In this document: positions 47,742-59,199 of the stretch, piece after piece
How the letters are laid out: each line of letters opens with the position of its first letter
Position numbering within the stretch: position 1 is the first letter of the stretch
Translations under genes and position numbers: made by a program
Notes under the pieces: generated by a model
The model's database searches: none
What the model saw: the letters and a program-made list of their open reading frames with translations, nothing else
Told to the model about the DNA's origin: nothing
Assembly: GCA_947179155.2 (NCBI GenBank)
Contig: OX359273.1
Location: 15,099,001 to 15,163,000 of the forward strand
Source of the DNA: Hedera helix
Taxonomy: Eukaryota > Streptophyta > Magnoliopsida > Apiales > Araliaceae
Direction of reading: 5' to 3'
DNA: 64,000 nucleotides

Positions 47742-48568
47742 AGACCTCCACCAAGCTTTAATAGGTTGATCATTTCATTTCCTAGAAATCCTAGAGAGAA
47801 AAGGAAGAGTTCTACTGATAGTTGAGAGAAAAACACTTTGAGTGTGGAGGATATTGCTAGAAGAAGAGCTTGGTGGATGACCTATAGTTTCATAACTTAC
47901 TTTGGAAGGATAAGGAGAAGAGCACACAAGTCCAAGAGGTTTAAAAGTGCTTCAACTCTTCCTTAGTTCATTTTATGGTCTATATATGTTTTATATGGTC
48001 AAAAATATATTTTTAACCGACCAAAACTTCTTTTGATGATCTAGAAGTCTAGAACTATGTTATATTGGTATATTCATGGTATGATATGTTTAATACATGT
48101 TTTGGTATGTGTTGATTGCATAAAAATGGAAGGACAATCCATATTAACCTTTACCGGTAAAACCCTAGTCAAGCATGTTATGTTTTATGTTGTAACTTGA
48201 AATGTACAAGTTGGAAAATGGATTTTTATGGCTATAAAGCTAGATCTATGAGTTTTAAAGAAAAACCCTTTTTGAACCTTTCAAAAATATTGAATAACAA
48301 AGAAGTTATAGCTTTTACCGCAAAACATGTCATTTTAAAACCCTAATGCACAATAGTCCACTTTGAGCCCATTTTTCGTGATCTATACATATCCAAAAAT
48401 GTGTTTCAATGATGGAATATTGTAGTTCAAGAAGATACGAATCCAACAAGACCAATTTGAGGTCATTTGGATTTGTAGATTTCATTTTATGAAAGTTTGA
48501 ACAAAGGAGGTAAAAATCACAAAACAAAACACAAAGTAGCAAGCTTTCTGCATAAAATCCTTGGGCCA

Positions 48569-48625
48569 AGGCGCCTAGGCGCCTAACTCAACATTCCAGG
48601 CGCCACCTTGAGCGCCTAGGCGCCT
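48569..48625. repeat. Paired GC-rich palindromes AGGCGCCTAGGCGCCT
   Basis: A perfect 16-bp palindrome at 48569-48584 and a near copy at about 48611-48625, 27 bp apart, in otherwise AT-rich LTR DNA. Confidence 0.85.
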
Positions 48626-49204
48626 GTGTGACCACCTGGGTCAGCTGACGTGGCCTGGGTTGGGTCGGGTCGTGCCGGAAATGATTTCGGGTCGGTTCGG
48701 GTCGATTTTGATTAAGTAAATGGGTCGGGTAATGTTTTAAATATTAATATAATTAATATGGGACCCAAATAAAATAATTATTTATTATTTACATAAACTT
48801 TAAATAATAAATAATATTTAAGGAAATTAATTATTATTTAAATAAAATAATAATTAACAATGATTAATTAGTTATTGTCTAATTGTTATTAAATAATGAA
48901 TAAAGGGAATTAAAAGAAGTTAATTATTTATTAATTAATAATAAAAAAAAGGGATTAAGATTAATTTATTGAAGTAATTAAAGTAATTATTTATTATTTA
49001 ATAATAAATAAAACAAATAGGTTCATCAATGGTTACTTAATTGTTGAATAAAGTTAATAAAATAATTATTTATTATTTAATTAATATTAAATGATAAATA
49101 AGGGTAATAATTAATAGATTATTATTTAATTGATATTAAATAATAATTAAAGAAGAATTTGGATCAATAATATAAGTAAATGAATTAAATATTATTAAAT
49201 AATT

Positions 49205-49455
49205 AATAATATTAATAAATGAACAAAATATTATTAAATGATTAATAATATTATAAGGTTAATAAAATATTATCAAATGACTAATAATATTAGATAATTA
49301 ATAAAATATTATTAAATAATTAATAATATTAAATAATGACTAAGATATTATTAAATGATTAATAATATTAGATACTTAATAAAATATTATTAAATGATTA
49401 ATAATATTCAAAGACTAATAAAATATTATTAAATTGTTAATAATATTAAATAAGT
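49205..49455. repeat. About six tandem copies of an AT-only 39-bp unit
   Basis: Units of the type AATAAAATATTATTAAATGA plus TTAATAATATTAGATAATT follow each other with small changes. Each unit is itself partly palindromic (AATATTATT / AATAATATT). Confidence 0.75.
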
Positions 49456-50701
49456 GTGTAATCTATATTAAATATTTAATATAGGTTTTATGTGATTGAA
49501 ATATTATCAAGTGATGATAATATTTCCTAAGTGTTTATATACCTTTAACTACATGATTATTTGGTTAAGTGTTAGAGGTGTAAGAAGTATAGAGGTTATC
49601 ATATGAATGTATATATGATGCTAATTTAAAGATCAACTTGATTAATTGTTAGGTCTACTCAAAGAGAATTAAATTGAATTGATTAGAAGTAGACTACGTA
49701 CGAGGCAAGTTCTCCAAACCTTAACTTGTGTTTATTTTTGCAAGTTTCTCTAACCCTATTCATTTATTGTTGAACAAGTTTCTATACTTGTATTTATTGT
49801 CAGAGCTTGAAGTGGTTTAATTATTTAAAATTATCTCACATCCATATTGTTTATAAAATCGCACTTAGTGCATTTGAAGCTTATTAGTTCTTGATTCATG
49901 AACTGTATTAAAAATGTCTAAAGCTAATAGTTCAGCTAGACATTGCATTTCTAAATTCAATAACTTGAATACTTTTAAAAGCTTATCCAAACCATTGTTG
50001 CGTGCGGATTTCTTATAATAAGTCTGAGAATTGAACAACCCTAAATTAGGGGATTTTGTGTCGGGAAACCGACTTTGGCGCCAGTGACTAAATGTAATGC
50101 ATATACAGCGGGTTGAATAGGATGATCCCCTTGAAAACCAAAACTACTAAAAGGGTCAGAGGAAACTCTATTATACCCTCGTTAGTTCAGGGTCCTTAGT
50201 GGCCACTCAGCATTTTAAGATTCAAATATTCTGTTTAATAAAATTTGAGTCTTGTTCCATTCATAATTGTTATATCTATTGTTGAAACCATCGATGACAT
50301 CTCTTATTCATTCATGATATAATAAATCTCTATGATTGTTCTTAACTTGCTGAGCAAACTAGTTGCTCATTCTTGCTATATCATGAACCATTTTTCAGAT
50401 AAACCTGACTGCTCAAAGAAGGATAAGGGAAAAGGAAAAGTTAGAGCTTAAGTTAGCTGATGCATGCTAATTAGATGTTTAAATATGTATTTACTGTTGA
50501 TAAATCTTTTGTAATTCCTTATAATAGGAATTGTTTATGTTAAGGTTAATAGACCCTGGTATTGTAACCTTTTTGTAAGGAACTAATATGTATTATTCCG
50601 CTAAGTTTAAATGCAATGTATGTATTTAATTACTAGTAATGTATTGATCAGTGAGAACCAAACCCGAGGTTATGGAACTCGGATTTGGGGTCGTCACAGG
50701 T

Positions 50702-50713
50702 TGGTATCAGAGC
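50702..50713 (+). other. Primer-binding site of the young chromovirus
   Basis: A perfect TGGTATCAGAGC, complementary to the 3' end of initiator methionine tRNA, four bases after the LTR. Confidence 0.93.
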
Positions 50714-50939
50714 TATAGGTTAGAAACGTTAGGATTTGCGAAACCTAAGTTATAACCTTAGTATTAAACTTATATCGAGTGCATTAGGAGATGAATCGGG
50801 GAGATTCATCATATTGTGTATTTTTGGAGGTGGATTGAGAAAATCCATCGAGCCGAGATGTACATGATAAAATATCATTTCATTTCATCAATGAATATAT
50901 TTTATTGCTGTACTGACATGTGTTATTTTTATGATAAGG

Positions 50940-51797
50940 ATGGCAGAGATCAGACAGTCGAGTCACACTGTTGAGGAGGATTACATTGATATCCATATGG
51001 ATACGGCACAACCATTGGTGGCTGCACCTGTTGAGGAGCCATAGTCAGATCCTGAGGAGGGGGATAGCGTGGAGCCCGTCTGGGGCGGAGTTATGAGGCC
51101 TTACAGTGAGGATGAGGCAGAGTCTGATGAGTCTGAGGAAGAGGAGTCAGCTGATGGCATGGGCACCACTACCGCTGACATCATAGAGGGACTGACTACT
51201 AGGAATAAAGAGCTGGAAGCAAGGGTCCAGTATTTAGAGGAGCAGAATCTGACCCACCAGCACATGGAGGATCAGTATAAGGATGCAGCTTACCAGTTCT
51301 CTGGCGAGAACACAGAGCTGAAAGAGAGGATCGTAGGACTGGAGGATCAGTTACAGGGGTACAAGGATTCGGTGGAGCACTTTGCGATGCTAACTCATCA
51401 ACTTGTAGATCAGGACGTAGAGCTGCAGGCCATGTTGGCAGTGGCTAAGACTAGGTTGGCCAAGGCTGAGCTGAAGGTTCAGCAGGTTTAGGCAGAGAAG
51501 GCCGTCATCTGTGCACACTGGCAGGAGGCGATAGAGGACAGGATGGAGATGGAGACGTAGCGGGATGCCTCTTATGGTCAGATAATAGAACTAGAGGAGG
51601 AGATCCGCGAGAAGTGGGTGAGGACGGATAGACTTAGCTATGTCTATCGATCTTCATATGGTAGACTTCAGAGCAGGGTGCACTACTACCCAGCTGAGGA
51701 GGGCCAGTCTATGCACACCATCAACAGGAATGTGGTGATGGCCATCGGGGATGAGGAGTATGATGACGCGATCCGTAGGGGGATGCGCAGTCAGTAG
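50940..51797 (+). pseudogene. Additional coiled-coil frame upstream of gag, three amber stops
   Basis: One frame of 285 codons runs from ATG 50940 to TAG 51795-51797 and is interrupted only by TAG at 51042, 51489 and 51558. The N-terminal third is very acidic (SEDEAESDESEEEESADG). The middle is a long heptad-like stretch, for example LTTRNKELEARVQYLEEQN and NTELKERIVGLEDQLQGY, predicted by eye to form a coiled coil. The C-terminal part has mixed composition with RSSYGRL and HYYPAEEGQS. Tekay/Del elements are normally described with gag-pol only, so this is an additional gene whose role is unknown. It has no zinc knuckle, protease or polymerase motif. The persistence of frame on both sides of each stop argues for coding in the recent past. 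A captured host gene is a possible alternative. Confidence 0.65.
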
Positions 51798-52201
51798 TAA
51801 TAGTTGTTTTCTAATTTCATATGTAAATAGATGCAGTAGAACCTAACTTTTATTTTATTAGAGGGTTAATATGTCACTAAATCCCAACTCTAGGAAGTTG
51901 TAGCATATGTCAGATCCCATCTTTTGTAGCTTCACTGGGATAGAAGCATTTATAGCAGTATGCTTTCGATGTAAAGTGCTATGCACTACTATTTTAGCAT
52001 ATGAATATAAATGCAGTCAAATTTATGTTTATATGTGTGTTGAAATAATTATTTGTATTTTTGCTAAACATTGCCTAAGATACCAAATAATAAGATGAAA
52101 AAGATGAAACCAGTATAATAATGTAAATTTTTGTTTATAACAGAAAATGCTGCCACGTAGATAACCACCAAGGAACCAGGGGGTAGAAGAGTCAGTTAAC
52201 A
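51798..52201 (+). other. Leader between the additional frame and gag
   Basis: Non-coding, AT-rich. It ends with TTTTTGTTTATAACAG at about 52129-52144, a good plant 3' splice site, so gag could be expressed from a spliced RNA that skips the upstream frame. No donor was identified. Confidence 0.4.
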
Positions 52202-55200
52202 ATGACGAGGGGGGGGCACAACGTAGACCCAATGCAAAACTTCGTCGACATGCTAGCTGAGGCAATGCAAAACAGACACCCTGTAGTAGCAAATCCGCCA
52301 CCACCACCAAATCAGTGGGCGAATTTCAAAGATTTTAAAGCGGTGGGACCGCCAGAGTTTAGGGGAACGACAGACCCGATAGAAGCCCAGTCATGGGTAA
52401 AGGAAATAGAGAAAGCGTTTGTTATCTCAAGAGTAGTTGAGGACCAAAAGACCATTTTTGCTACCTACATGATGAAGGGAGAAGCCAATTTCTGGTGGGA
52501 AGCCAATCAGAATAGGGCTGGCGATGGTGTGGTGCCATGGACAAGATTTAAGGAAATATTTGATGAGAATTATTTCCCGAAGAGTATGAAGAGTAGAATG
52601 GAAGTTATATTTTTAGAGCTGAAGCAGGAGAATATGTCGGTACCCGAGTACGCGGCAAGAATCAATGAGCTGGCCAGGTTCGCTCCACATCAGGTGGACA
52701 CGGAGGAACGCAAGGCCAGAAGATTCGAAAATGGATTGAGACCTTGGATATTTAACAAGGTGGCAGTACTGCAGATTGACTCGTTCTCAACCTTGCTGGA
52801 GAAGTCAATCATTGCGGAAGGAGGAAGTGACGCGTTAACCAAGTATAATCAAGAGAGAAATAAGAAGAAAAGTGAAGGGGGAAGCAAGAACAACAACAAC
52901 GGGGGTAATAACAATAACAATAAGCACAAATGGGACAGCAACAATGACAAGAGCTCGGTGAATCAACAAGGAAATACCCAGAAGAAGACGGCATGTAATA
53001 TATGTGGAAAGAACCATTTCAGGGAGTGCAGGAAAGGAAAGAATACATGCTACAATTGCGGTCAGGTGGGACATATTTCTCCAAATTGTCCCCTCCCAAA
53101 GAAAGTGAGATGCTTTTGTTGCGGAGCATCTGACCACATGATAAAGGATTGCCCTAAAAGAAAGAATGATGGGGGTAGCGGCTACAAGGGCAATAATAGC
53201 AAATTGGCTATCGGGGGACCGGTACCACAGAACAAGCCGACAGCGCGGACTTTCAATATGACGGTGCAAGATGCCGTGGAGTCAAAAGACGTGGTGCCAG
53301 GTATTATTACGATCAATAATATAAATGCATATGTATTGTTTGATTCGGGTGCTACCTGTTCATTTGTGTCTGATGATTTCGCTAGACGGTTAGAATTGCC
53401 TAGGGAAAAACTAGAAAACTCATTGAACATAGAAGTTGCTAATAAAGAAGTGATTCCTGTAGCGTACATACATAGAAATTGTTGTGCTGAAATCAGGGGT
53501 CAGAAGTTGAATGTGAATCTAATTTCGATACGTTTGGGGGAATTTGATGTAATACTAGGGATGGATTGGTTGTTTAACCACGGGGTGATAATTGATTGTC
53601 AGAAGAAGTGCATACACCTTAAGACGCCAAATAAGTCTAAGGTCGTATTTTATGGCAGCAAGTCGTCAAGACAGTCTTCTTGTCTGACGATGATGCAAGC
53701 CAATAAATTATTGAAGAAGGGATGTGTAGGGTATTTGGCTCATGTGGTGGATACACAAGTAGTGAGTCCCGAGATGGAGCAAATACCAGTAGTTAGGGAA
53801 TTCATGGATGTTTTTCCAGATGTACTGCCAGGTTTACCGCCGGACAGGGAGATATAATTTGTGATTGATTTAGTACCGGGGATAACACCGATATTGAAGG
53901 CACCATATAGGATGGCTCCGGTAGAAATGAAAGAGTTGATGGTTCAACTGCAGGAGTTGTTGGATAATAAGTACATTCAGCCAAGTGTTTCTCTATAGGG
54001 GGCACCTGTGTTGTTTGTAAAGAAGAAGGATGGATCGATGAGACTGTGTATGGATTATAGGGAGCTTAATAAGGTAACAATTAAGAACAAGTACCCGTTG
54101 CCACGAATTGACAATCTTTTTGATCAATTGAAAGGGGCGAAGTACTTTTCAAAGATTGACTTAAGGACTGGTTATCATATGTTGAAAGTCAGGAAGGAGG
54201 ACGTACCCAAGACGACATTCAGAACTCGATATGGGCATTATGAGTTTCTGGTGATGTCGTTTGGACTAACGAATGCGCTAGCCGCATTTATGGACATGAT
54301 GAACAGAATATTCAAGCAATACTTGGATAAATTTGTAGTCGTGTTCATTGACGACATTTTGGTTTACTCTAAAACTGAGGAGGAGTATGCTGAACACCTA
54401 AGATTGGTGTTGGAGATTTTATGGAAGAAGCAGTTATACGCTAAGTTTTCGAAGTGTGAATTTTGGTTGGAGAGAGTTCAATTTTTAGGTCATGTTATAG
54501 ACAAAGAGGGAGTTTCAGTTGATCCAGCGAAGGTTGAATCGGTGATGAATTGGGAACAACCAAGGACGCCGACGGAAGTAAGAAGTTTCTTAGGGTTAGC
54601 GGGTTACTATCGGAGATTTATTCAGGATTTTTCAAAGATAGCAACACCGTTGACTAACTTAACAAGAAAGACGGTAAAATATGTATGGACGGGGAAGTAT
54701 GAGGAAAGTTTTCAGGAGTTAAAGAAAAGACTTAGTGAAGCACCTGTATTGACCTTACCGGACGATATGGGAGGTTTTACGGTCTACAGTGATGCATCAC
54801 ACAAGGGACTTGACTGTGTGCTTATGCAAAACAGCAAAGTCGTTGCGTATGCGTCCAAACAATTAAAAGATTATGAGAAGGGATACCCTACCCACGACTT
54901 GGAGTTGGCGGCGGTAGTGTTTACCCTTAAAATTTGGAGGCGTTATTTGTATGGAGAAAAGTGTGAGATATACACAGACCATAAGAGTCTGAAGTATATC
55001 TTCACACAGAAGGAGTTGAATATGAGGCAACGAAGATGGTTAGAATTGATCAAAGACTACAATTGTGAAATTCTATACCATCATGACAAGGCCAACGTAG
55101 TAGCAGATGCTCTAAGTAGAAAGAGCAGGGAGAAGTTGTTCATATTGACAGATCAGGAACAATTGGTTCAAGAGATGGCTCGAATGGAGTTGGAGGTGAG

Positions 55201-56668
55201 AAATCCAAAGGAGTCAATAGAAGTGGAAGCGAGCCCAACCTTGATAGATAGGGTAAAAGAGGCTCAAGACAAAGATGAGGAATGTGACAGAATCAGAAAG
55301 ATGATGACCAATGGGGAATAGGTCAAGTTTAAAATGGATAGCATGGGATTGCTGAGATTTGAAAATCGTGTTTGGGTACCACTAGTGCCTGAATTACGAG
55401 AGGAGATTTTACAAGAGGCCCATAGTACGAGATACTCGATACATCCGGGGAGTACGAAAATGTATCAAGATCTACGTCAGCATTTTTGGTGGCCGAATTT
55501 AAAAAGGGAGGTTGCAGAATGTGTCAGCCGATGCTTAACTTGTCAAAGGGTAAAGGCCGAACATCAGAGACCAAGTGGATTGTTACAGCCGTTAGAAATT
55601 CCTGAGTGGAAATGGGAGCATATCACAATGGATTTTGTGGTAGGACTTCCAGCAACACAGAAGGGATATGACGCAATATGGGTGATTGTAGATCGACTAA
55701 CAAAGTCAGCGCACTTTTTGCCAATCAAGATTAGGTTCAGTTTGGATCAGTTGGCCAAATTGTACCTCAAGGAGATAGTTTCGAGACATGGGGTGCCGGT
55801 ATCGATTGTGTCAGACAGACATCCGCGCTTCACATCCAAATTTTGGAGAAGTCTTCAAGAGAGATTGGGGACACAGTTGAGAATGAGTACAGCGTATCAT
55901 CCGCAGACTGATGGGCAAAGCGAGAGAACAATTCAAACATTGGAAGATATGCTCAGAGCCTGTGTGATGGATTTCAAGGGCAGTTGGGAAGACCATCTAC
56001 CATTAGTTGAGTTTGCTTACAATAACAGTTACCATGCCAGCATAGGCATGCCGCCTTACGAAGCATTGTACGGAAGAAAATGCAGAACACCTCTATGTTG
56101 GGATGAAATAGGAGAACGTCGACTGTTGGGGCTAGAATTGGTTCAACAAACGGTAGAAATTATAAAGATAATAAGAGCTCGACTAGTAGCAGCTCAAGAC
56201 CGTCAGAAGAAATACGCCGATTTACATCGACAGAAGCGAGACTTCGAAGTGGGGAGTTTTGTATCCATGAAGGTATCTCCCTGGAAAGGAAAGATCAGAT
56301 TTGGAAAGAAGGGGAAACTGAGTCCAAGGTTCATAGGACCGTTCGAAATAATGAAGAGAGTGGGTGAAGTGGCGTACGAGGTAGCTTTACCTCCTGAATT
56401 GGAACATATTCACAATGTGTTCCACGTGTCAGTGTTGCGACCATACAAACCATACTACAAGCATGTCATATCCTATGTGCCAATACAAGTTGAGAAAGAC
56501 TTATCGTACGAGAAAATTCCTGTCCAGATACTAGATAGGAAAGAGCAGAAATTACGGAATAAGGTTATACATTCTGTCAAAATCCTTTGGAGGAACCACA
56601 ACGCTGAGAAAGCTACATGGGAGCTTGAAGAAAAGATGAGGGATGACTATCCGAATCTTTTTGAGTAG
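52202..56668 (+). pseudogene. Gag-Pol of the young chromovirus, single frame with three stops
   Basis: A frame of 1489 codons with stops only at 53855-53857 (TAA), 53996-53998 (TAG for Trp) and 55319-55321 (TAG). Gag: VGPPEFRGTTDP and ANFWWEANQ, then three knuckles near 52993-53150, including CYNCGQVGHISPNC. Protease: LFDSGATCSFVS (Asp at 53342) and VILGMDWL. RT: FVKKKDGSMRLC and FIDDIL (54353). RNase H: YSDASHKGLDC and TDHKSLKYIFTQ. Integrase: HPGSTKMYQDL...CLTC, then FVVGLP, VSDRHPRF and TDGQSERT. Chromodomain-like tail VKILWRNHNAEKATWELE near 56575-56630. A more natural gag start may be ATG 52146 (MLPRR..), which needs a frame change at the G run 52207-52214. The three stops make this copy defective, but little else has decayed. 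Confidence 0.95.
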
Positions 56669-56701
56669 TTTAAATTGTAATTCCGGGGACGGAATTCTTA
56701 T

Positions 56702-56714
56702 AAGGGATGAAGAA
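56702..56714 (+). other. Polypurine tract of the young chromovirus
   Basis: AAGGGATGAAGAA directly before the 3' LTR, preceded by GGGGACGGAATTCTTAT, the usual gypsy 3' motif. Confidence 0.75.
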
Positions 56715-57163
56715 TGTAATGAGCACGAATTCCATTAGACATTGTAATTATAATTATTAAATAATTATCAATGAATTAAAAATTTTGAACTAATTAATTG
56801 TGTATTTGATAATTAAATAAATGTACTTGTGTATGTGTATATTTATTTAAAGAATTAAAGCAAGGTTTATAATTAATTAAAATAAATCTAATTGGATTAT
56901 ATTTTAAATCCAAATGAGTTGTTAAACTAGGTCAATTAAATTTACCTAGTAGCCTATGTAATTAATTTAATTATTAGTCCATGTAATTAATTAAACAAGC
57001 CCAATGCTTATTTTAATTAAAGGTAGCATAGTATAATTAATGTAAGCCCAATGTGTTATTTAAATTGAGCCCAAACCAATTTAATGGATGATCCCAATAT
57101 ATTTAATCTTAGTGTCCAATATGGAGCCCAATAGGAAGTCAAAATTGGTCAACAATTGAAAAC

Positions 57164-57217
<54 letters not shown>

Positions 57218-57806
57218 ATTAAATGTAGGAAAAATAAATGCAAAATGGCCTAAAAAGGGCCATTTGGCCGGTCAAGCTAGGGATCCACCAAGGGTGGCTT
57301 GATTTGCTAGGTTGCTTTGTTCACACACTTGGTTTTGGTAGTTCAACAACCTCTATCAATTACCTTGTCCATCACATTGTCATTCAATCAAATAGTAATC
57401 ACAATTAGCCTCTTAATTGACCAATGCTAGTTGATTAGGGAGTTAATGAAGGGTTACCAAAGTCCTATAAATAAGACCTCCACCAAGCTTTAATAGGTTG
57501 GTCATTTCATTTCCTAGAAATCCTAGAGAGAAAAGGAAGAGTTCTAGTGATAGTTGAGAGAAAAACACTTTGAATGTGGAGGATATTGCTAGAAGAAGAG
57601 CTTGGTGGATGACCTATAGTCTCATAACTTACTTTGAAAGGAGAAGGAGAAGAGCACACAAGTCCAAGAGGTTTAAAAGTGCTTCAACTCTTCCTTAGTT
57701 CATTTTATGGTCTATATATGTTTTATATGGTCAAAAATATATTTTTAACCGACCAAAACTTCTTTTGATGATCTAGAAGTCTAGAACTATGTTATATTGG
57801 TATATT
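56715..57806 (+). repeat. 3' LTR of the young chromovirus, truncated
   Basis: Matches the 5' LTR from its start to about 48078 and then breaks off at 57806 (after GGTATATTCA). It carries the TA tract intact (57167-57214) and is thus the empty-site reference for virus copy 2. TATA box at 57466-57473. Confidence 0.94.
57167..57214. repeat. (TA)24 tract in the 3' LTR, empty virus site
   Basis: Uninterrupted TA run at the place where the 5' LTR carries virus copy 2. Confidence 0.95.
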
Positions 57807-57879
57807 CAACATGTTTAGCTATATATTAATATTAAAATTTTATAACATAATTCCTATTAAGGTTTGGAATATTACATTC

Positions 57880-59190
57880 ACTCCCCCTTATCTGAATTTC
57901 GTTCGCGAAATTTACACTGTAATCTATAAAAACAAATGTGGGTAATTCTCTCGCATTTTATCCTCGAGCTCCCATGTAGCTTCTTCGATGTTCTAGTTCC
58001 TCCAAATGACTTTGGTATTACTTTGTTCCGCAAAATTTGTTCCTTCCGATCAATGATCTGGACAGGAACATCCACATATGATCAATCTTTTTCGATCTAG
58101 ATAGGCTCGTAATTTATAACGTTCTTATATACAGACACGTGAAACACATTATGAATGTGATCTAATTCAGGAGATAGGGCTACCTCATAGGCTACCTCAC
58201 CTATTCTCATCAATATCTAAAATGGTCCAATAAATCTCGGACTCAATTTCCCTTTCTTGCCAAAACGTATCTTGCCCTTCCAAGGGGACACTTTCAAGAA
58301 TACGTGGCTTCCGACGTCAAAATCTCTTTGTTGTTTGTGTTGATTTGCGTACTTCTTCTGCCGATATTTTGATGCTTGCAATCTCTCGCGTATGATTCGA
58401 ATTACCTCAGTGATCTGTTGGAATATTTCAGGTCCTAGCATTTGTCGTTCACTGACTTCGTCCCAACACAAAGGTGTTCTACACTTCCTACCATATAAGG
58501 TTTCATACGGTGGCATTCCTATGCTGGCATGGTAACTGTTGTTATAGAAAAATTCTACCAAAGGTAACTGATCTTCCCAACTTCCTTTGAGTTCATAATA
58601 AAGGTTCTCAACATATCTTCTAATGTTTGAATGGTTCTCTCACTTTGTCCATCTGTTTGTGGGTGATAAGCTGTGCTCAATCTCATCTGGGTTCCTAAGT
58701 ATTTTTGAAGGCTTCTCCAAAAGTTTGAAGTAAACCGTGGATCTCGGTCTAGCATTATAGAAATAGGGACTCCATGTCTAGAGATAACTTCATTGATGTA
58801 TAGCTTGGCTAATTGATCTAGGTTAAAGGTAACCTTAATAGGTAGAAAATGGGTTGATTTGGTAAGACGGTCCACTATTACCCAAATGGCATTGTGGCCT
58901 TTTTGTGTGGTAGGAAGACCTACTACAAAGTCCATGGTTATATTCTCCCACTTCTACTTAGGAATTAGTAAGGGTTGTAATTGTCCACTAAGTTTTTGAT
59001 GTTCAGCTTTGACTCTCTGACACGTGAGACATTAACTTACCCATTCCGCTATTTCTCTTTTCATGTTTAACCACCAGAAGTGACGACATAAGTCTTTATA
59101 CATTTTAGTACTACCCGGATGAATGACAAACTTAGAACTACGGGCTTCTTTTAAGATTTCATCTTTTAACTCTTGATATGCTTATATCTT
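57880..59190 (-). pseudogene. Integrase and chromodomain of the minus-strand chromovirus, broken
   Basis: The open pieces are 58555-58935 (MDFVVGLPTTQKG, VDRLTKSTHFLPI, LDRDPRF, TDGQSERT) and 58217-58561 (NNSYHASIGMPPYETLYGRK, GKKGKLSPRFIGPF), which differ in frame. The N-terminal zinc part is readable on the minus strand at about 58970-59140 with a stop inside. The tail 57950-58075 starts VPVQIIDRKEQILRNKVI and then shifts frame within the chromodomain. The catalytic D-D-E order is still traceable, but one of the usual SDRDPRF residues is changed (M-L-D-R-D). Not functional. Confidence 0.9.
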
Positions 59191-59199
59191 AACACCCCA

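Larger units (their letters stand above)
47478..50698 (+). repeat. 5' LTR, second part (after the virus insert)
   Basis: Resumes in the TA tract (ATATACACATTAAATG; the 3' LTR has ATATAAACATTAAATG at 57209-57224) and ends CGTCACA at 50698. It matches the 3' LTR from 47478 to about 48078; beyond that the 3' LTR is lost. It contains the TATA box, the GC-rich palindromes at 48569 and the AT-rich array at 49205. Confidence 0.95.
38399..57806 (+). mobile_element. Young Tekay/Del-like chromovirus, 5' LTR interrupted by virus copy 2, 3' LTR truncated
   Basis: The 5' LTR is 38399-38863 plus 47478-50698 (about 3.69 kb without the insert) and the 3' LTR is 56715-57806, cut at 57806. The LTR starts TGTAATGASCACGAATTCC and ends CGTCACA. 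Internal parts are the initiator-Met primer site, an additional coiled-coil frame, a gag-pol frame and a polypurine tract. Only about four differences are visible in the first 170 bp of the two LTRs, so it is clearly younger than the nested chromovirus at 20976. Confidence 0.94.

Noticed and set aside
48330..48569. 79-codon minus-strand frame
   Set aside because: Lies in LTR leader sequence and ends at the GC palindromes; no motif.
51907..52310. Frames on both strands between the additional frame and gag
   Set aside because: Leader sequence and antisense of the gag start; no family pattern.
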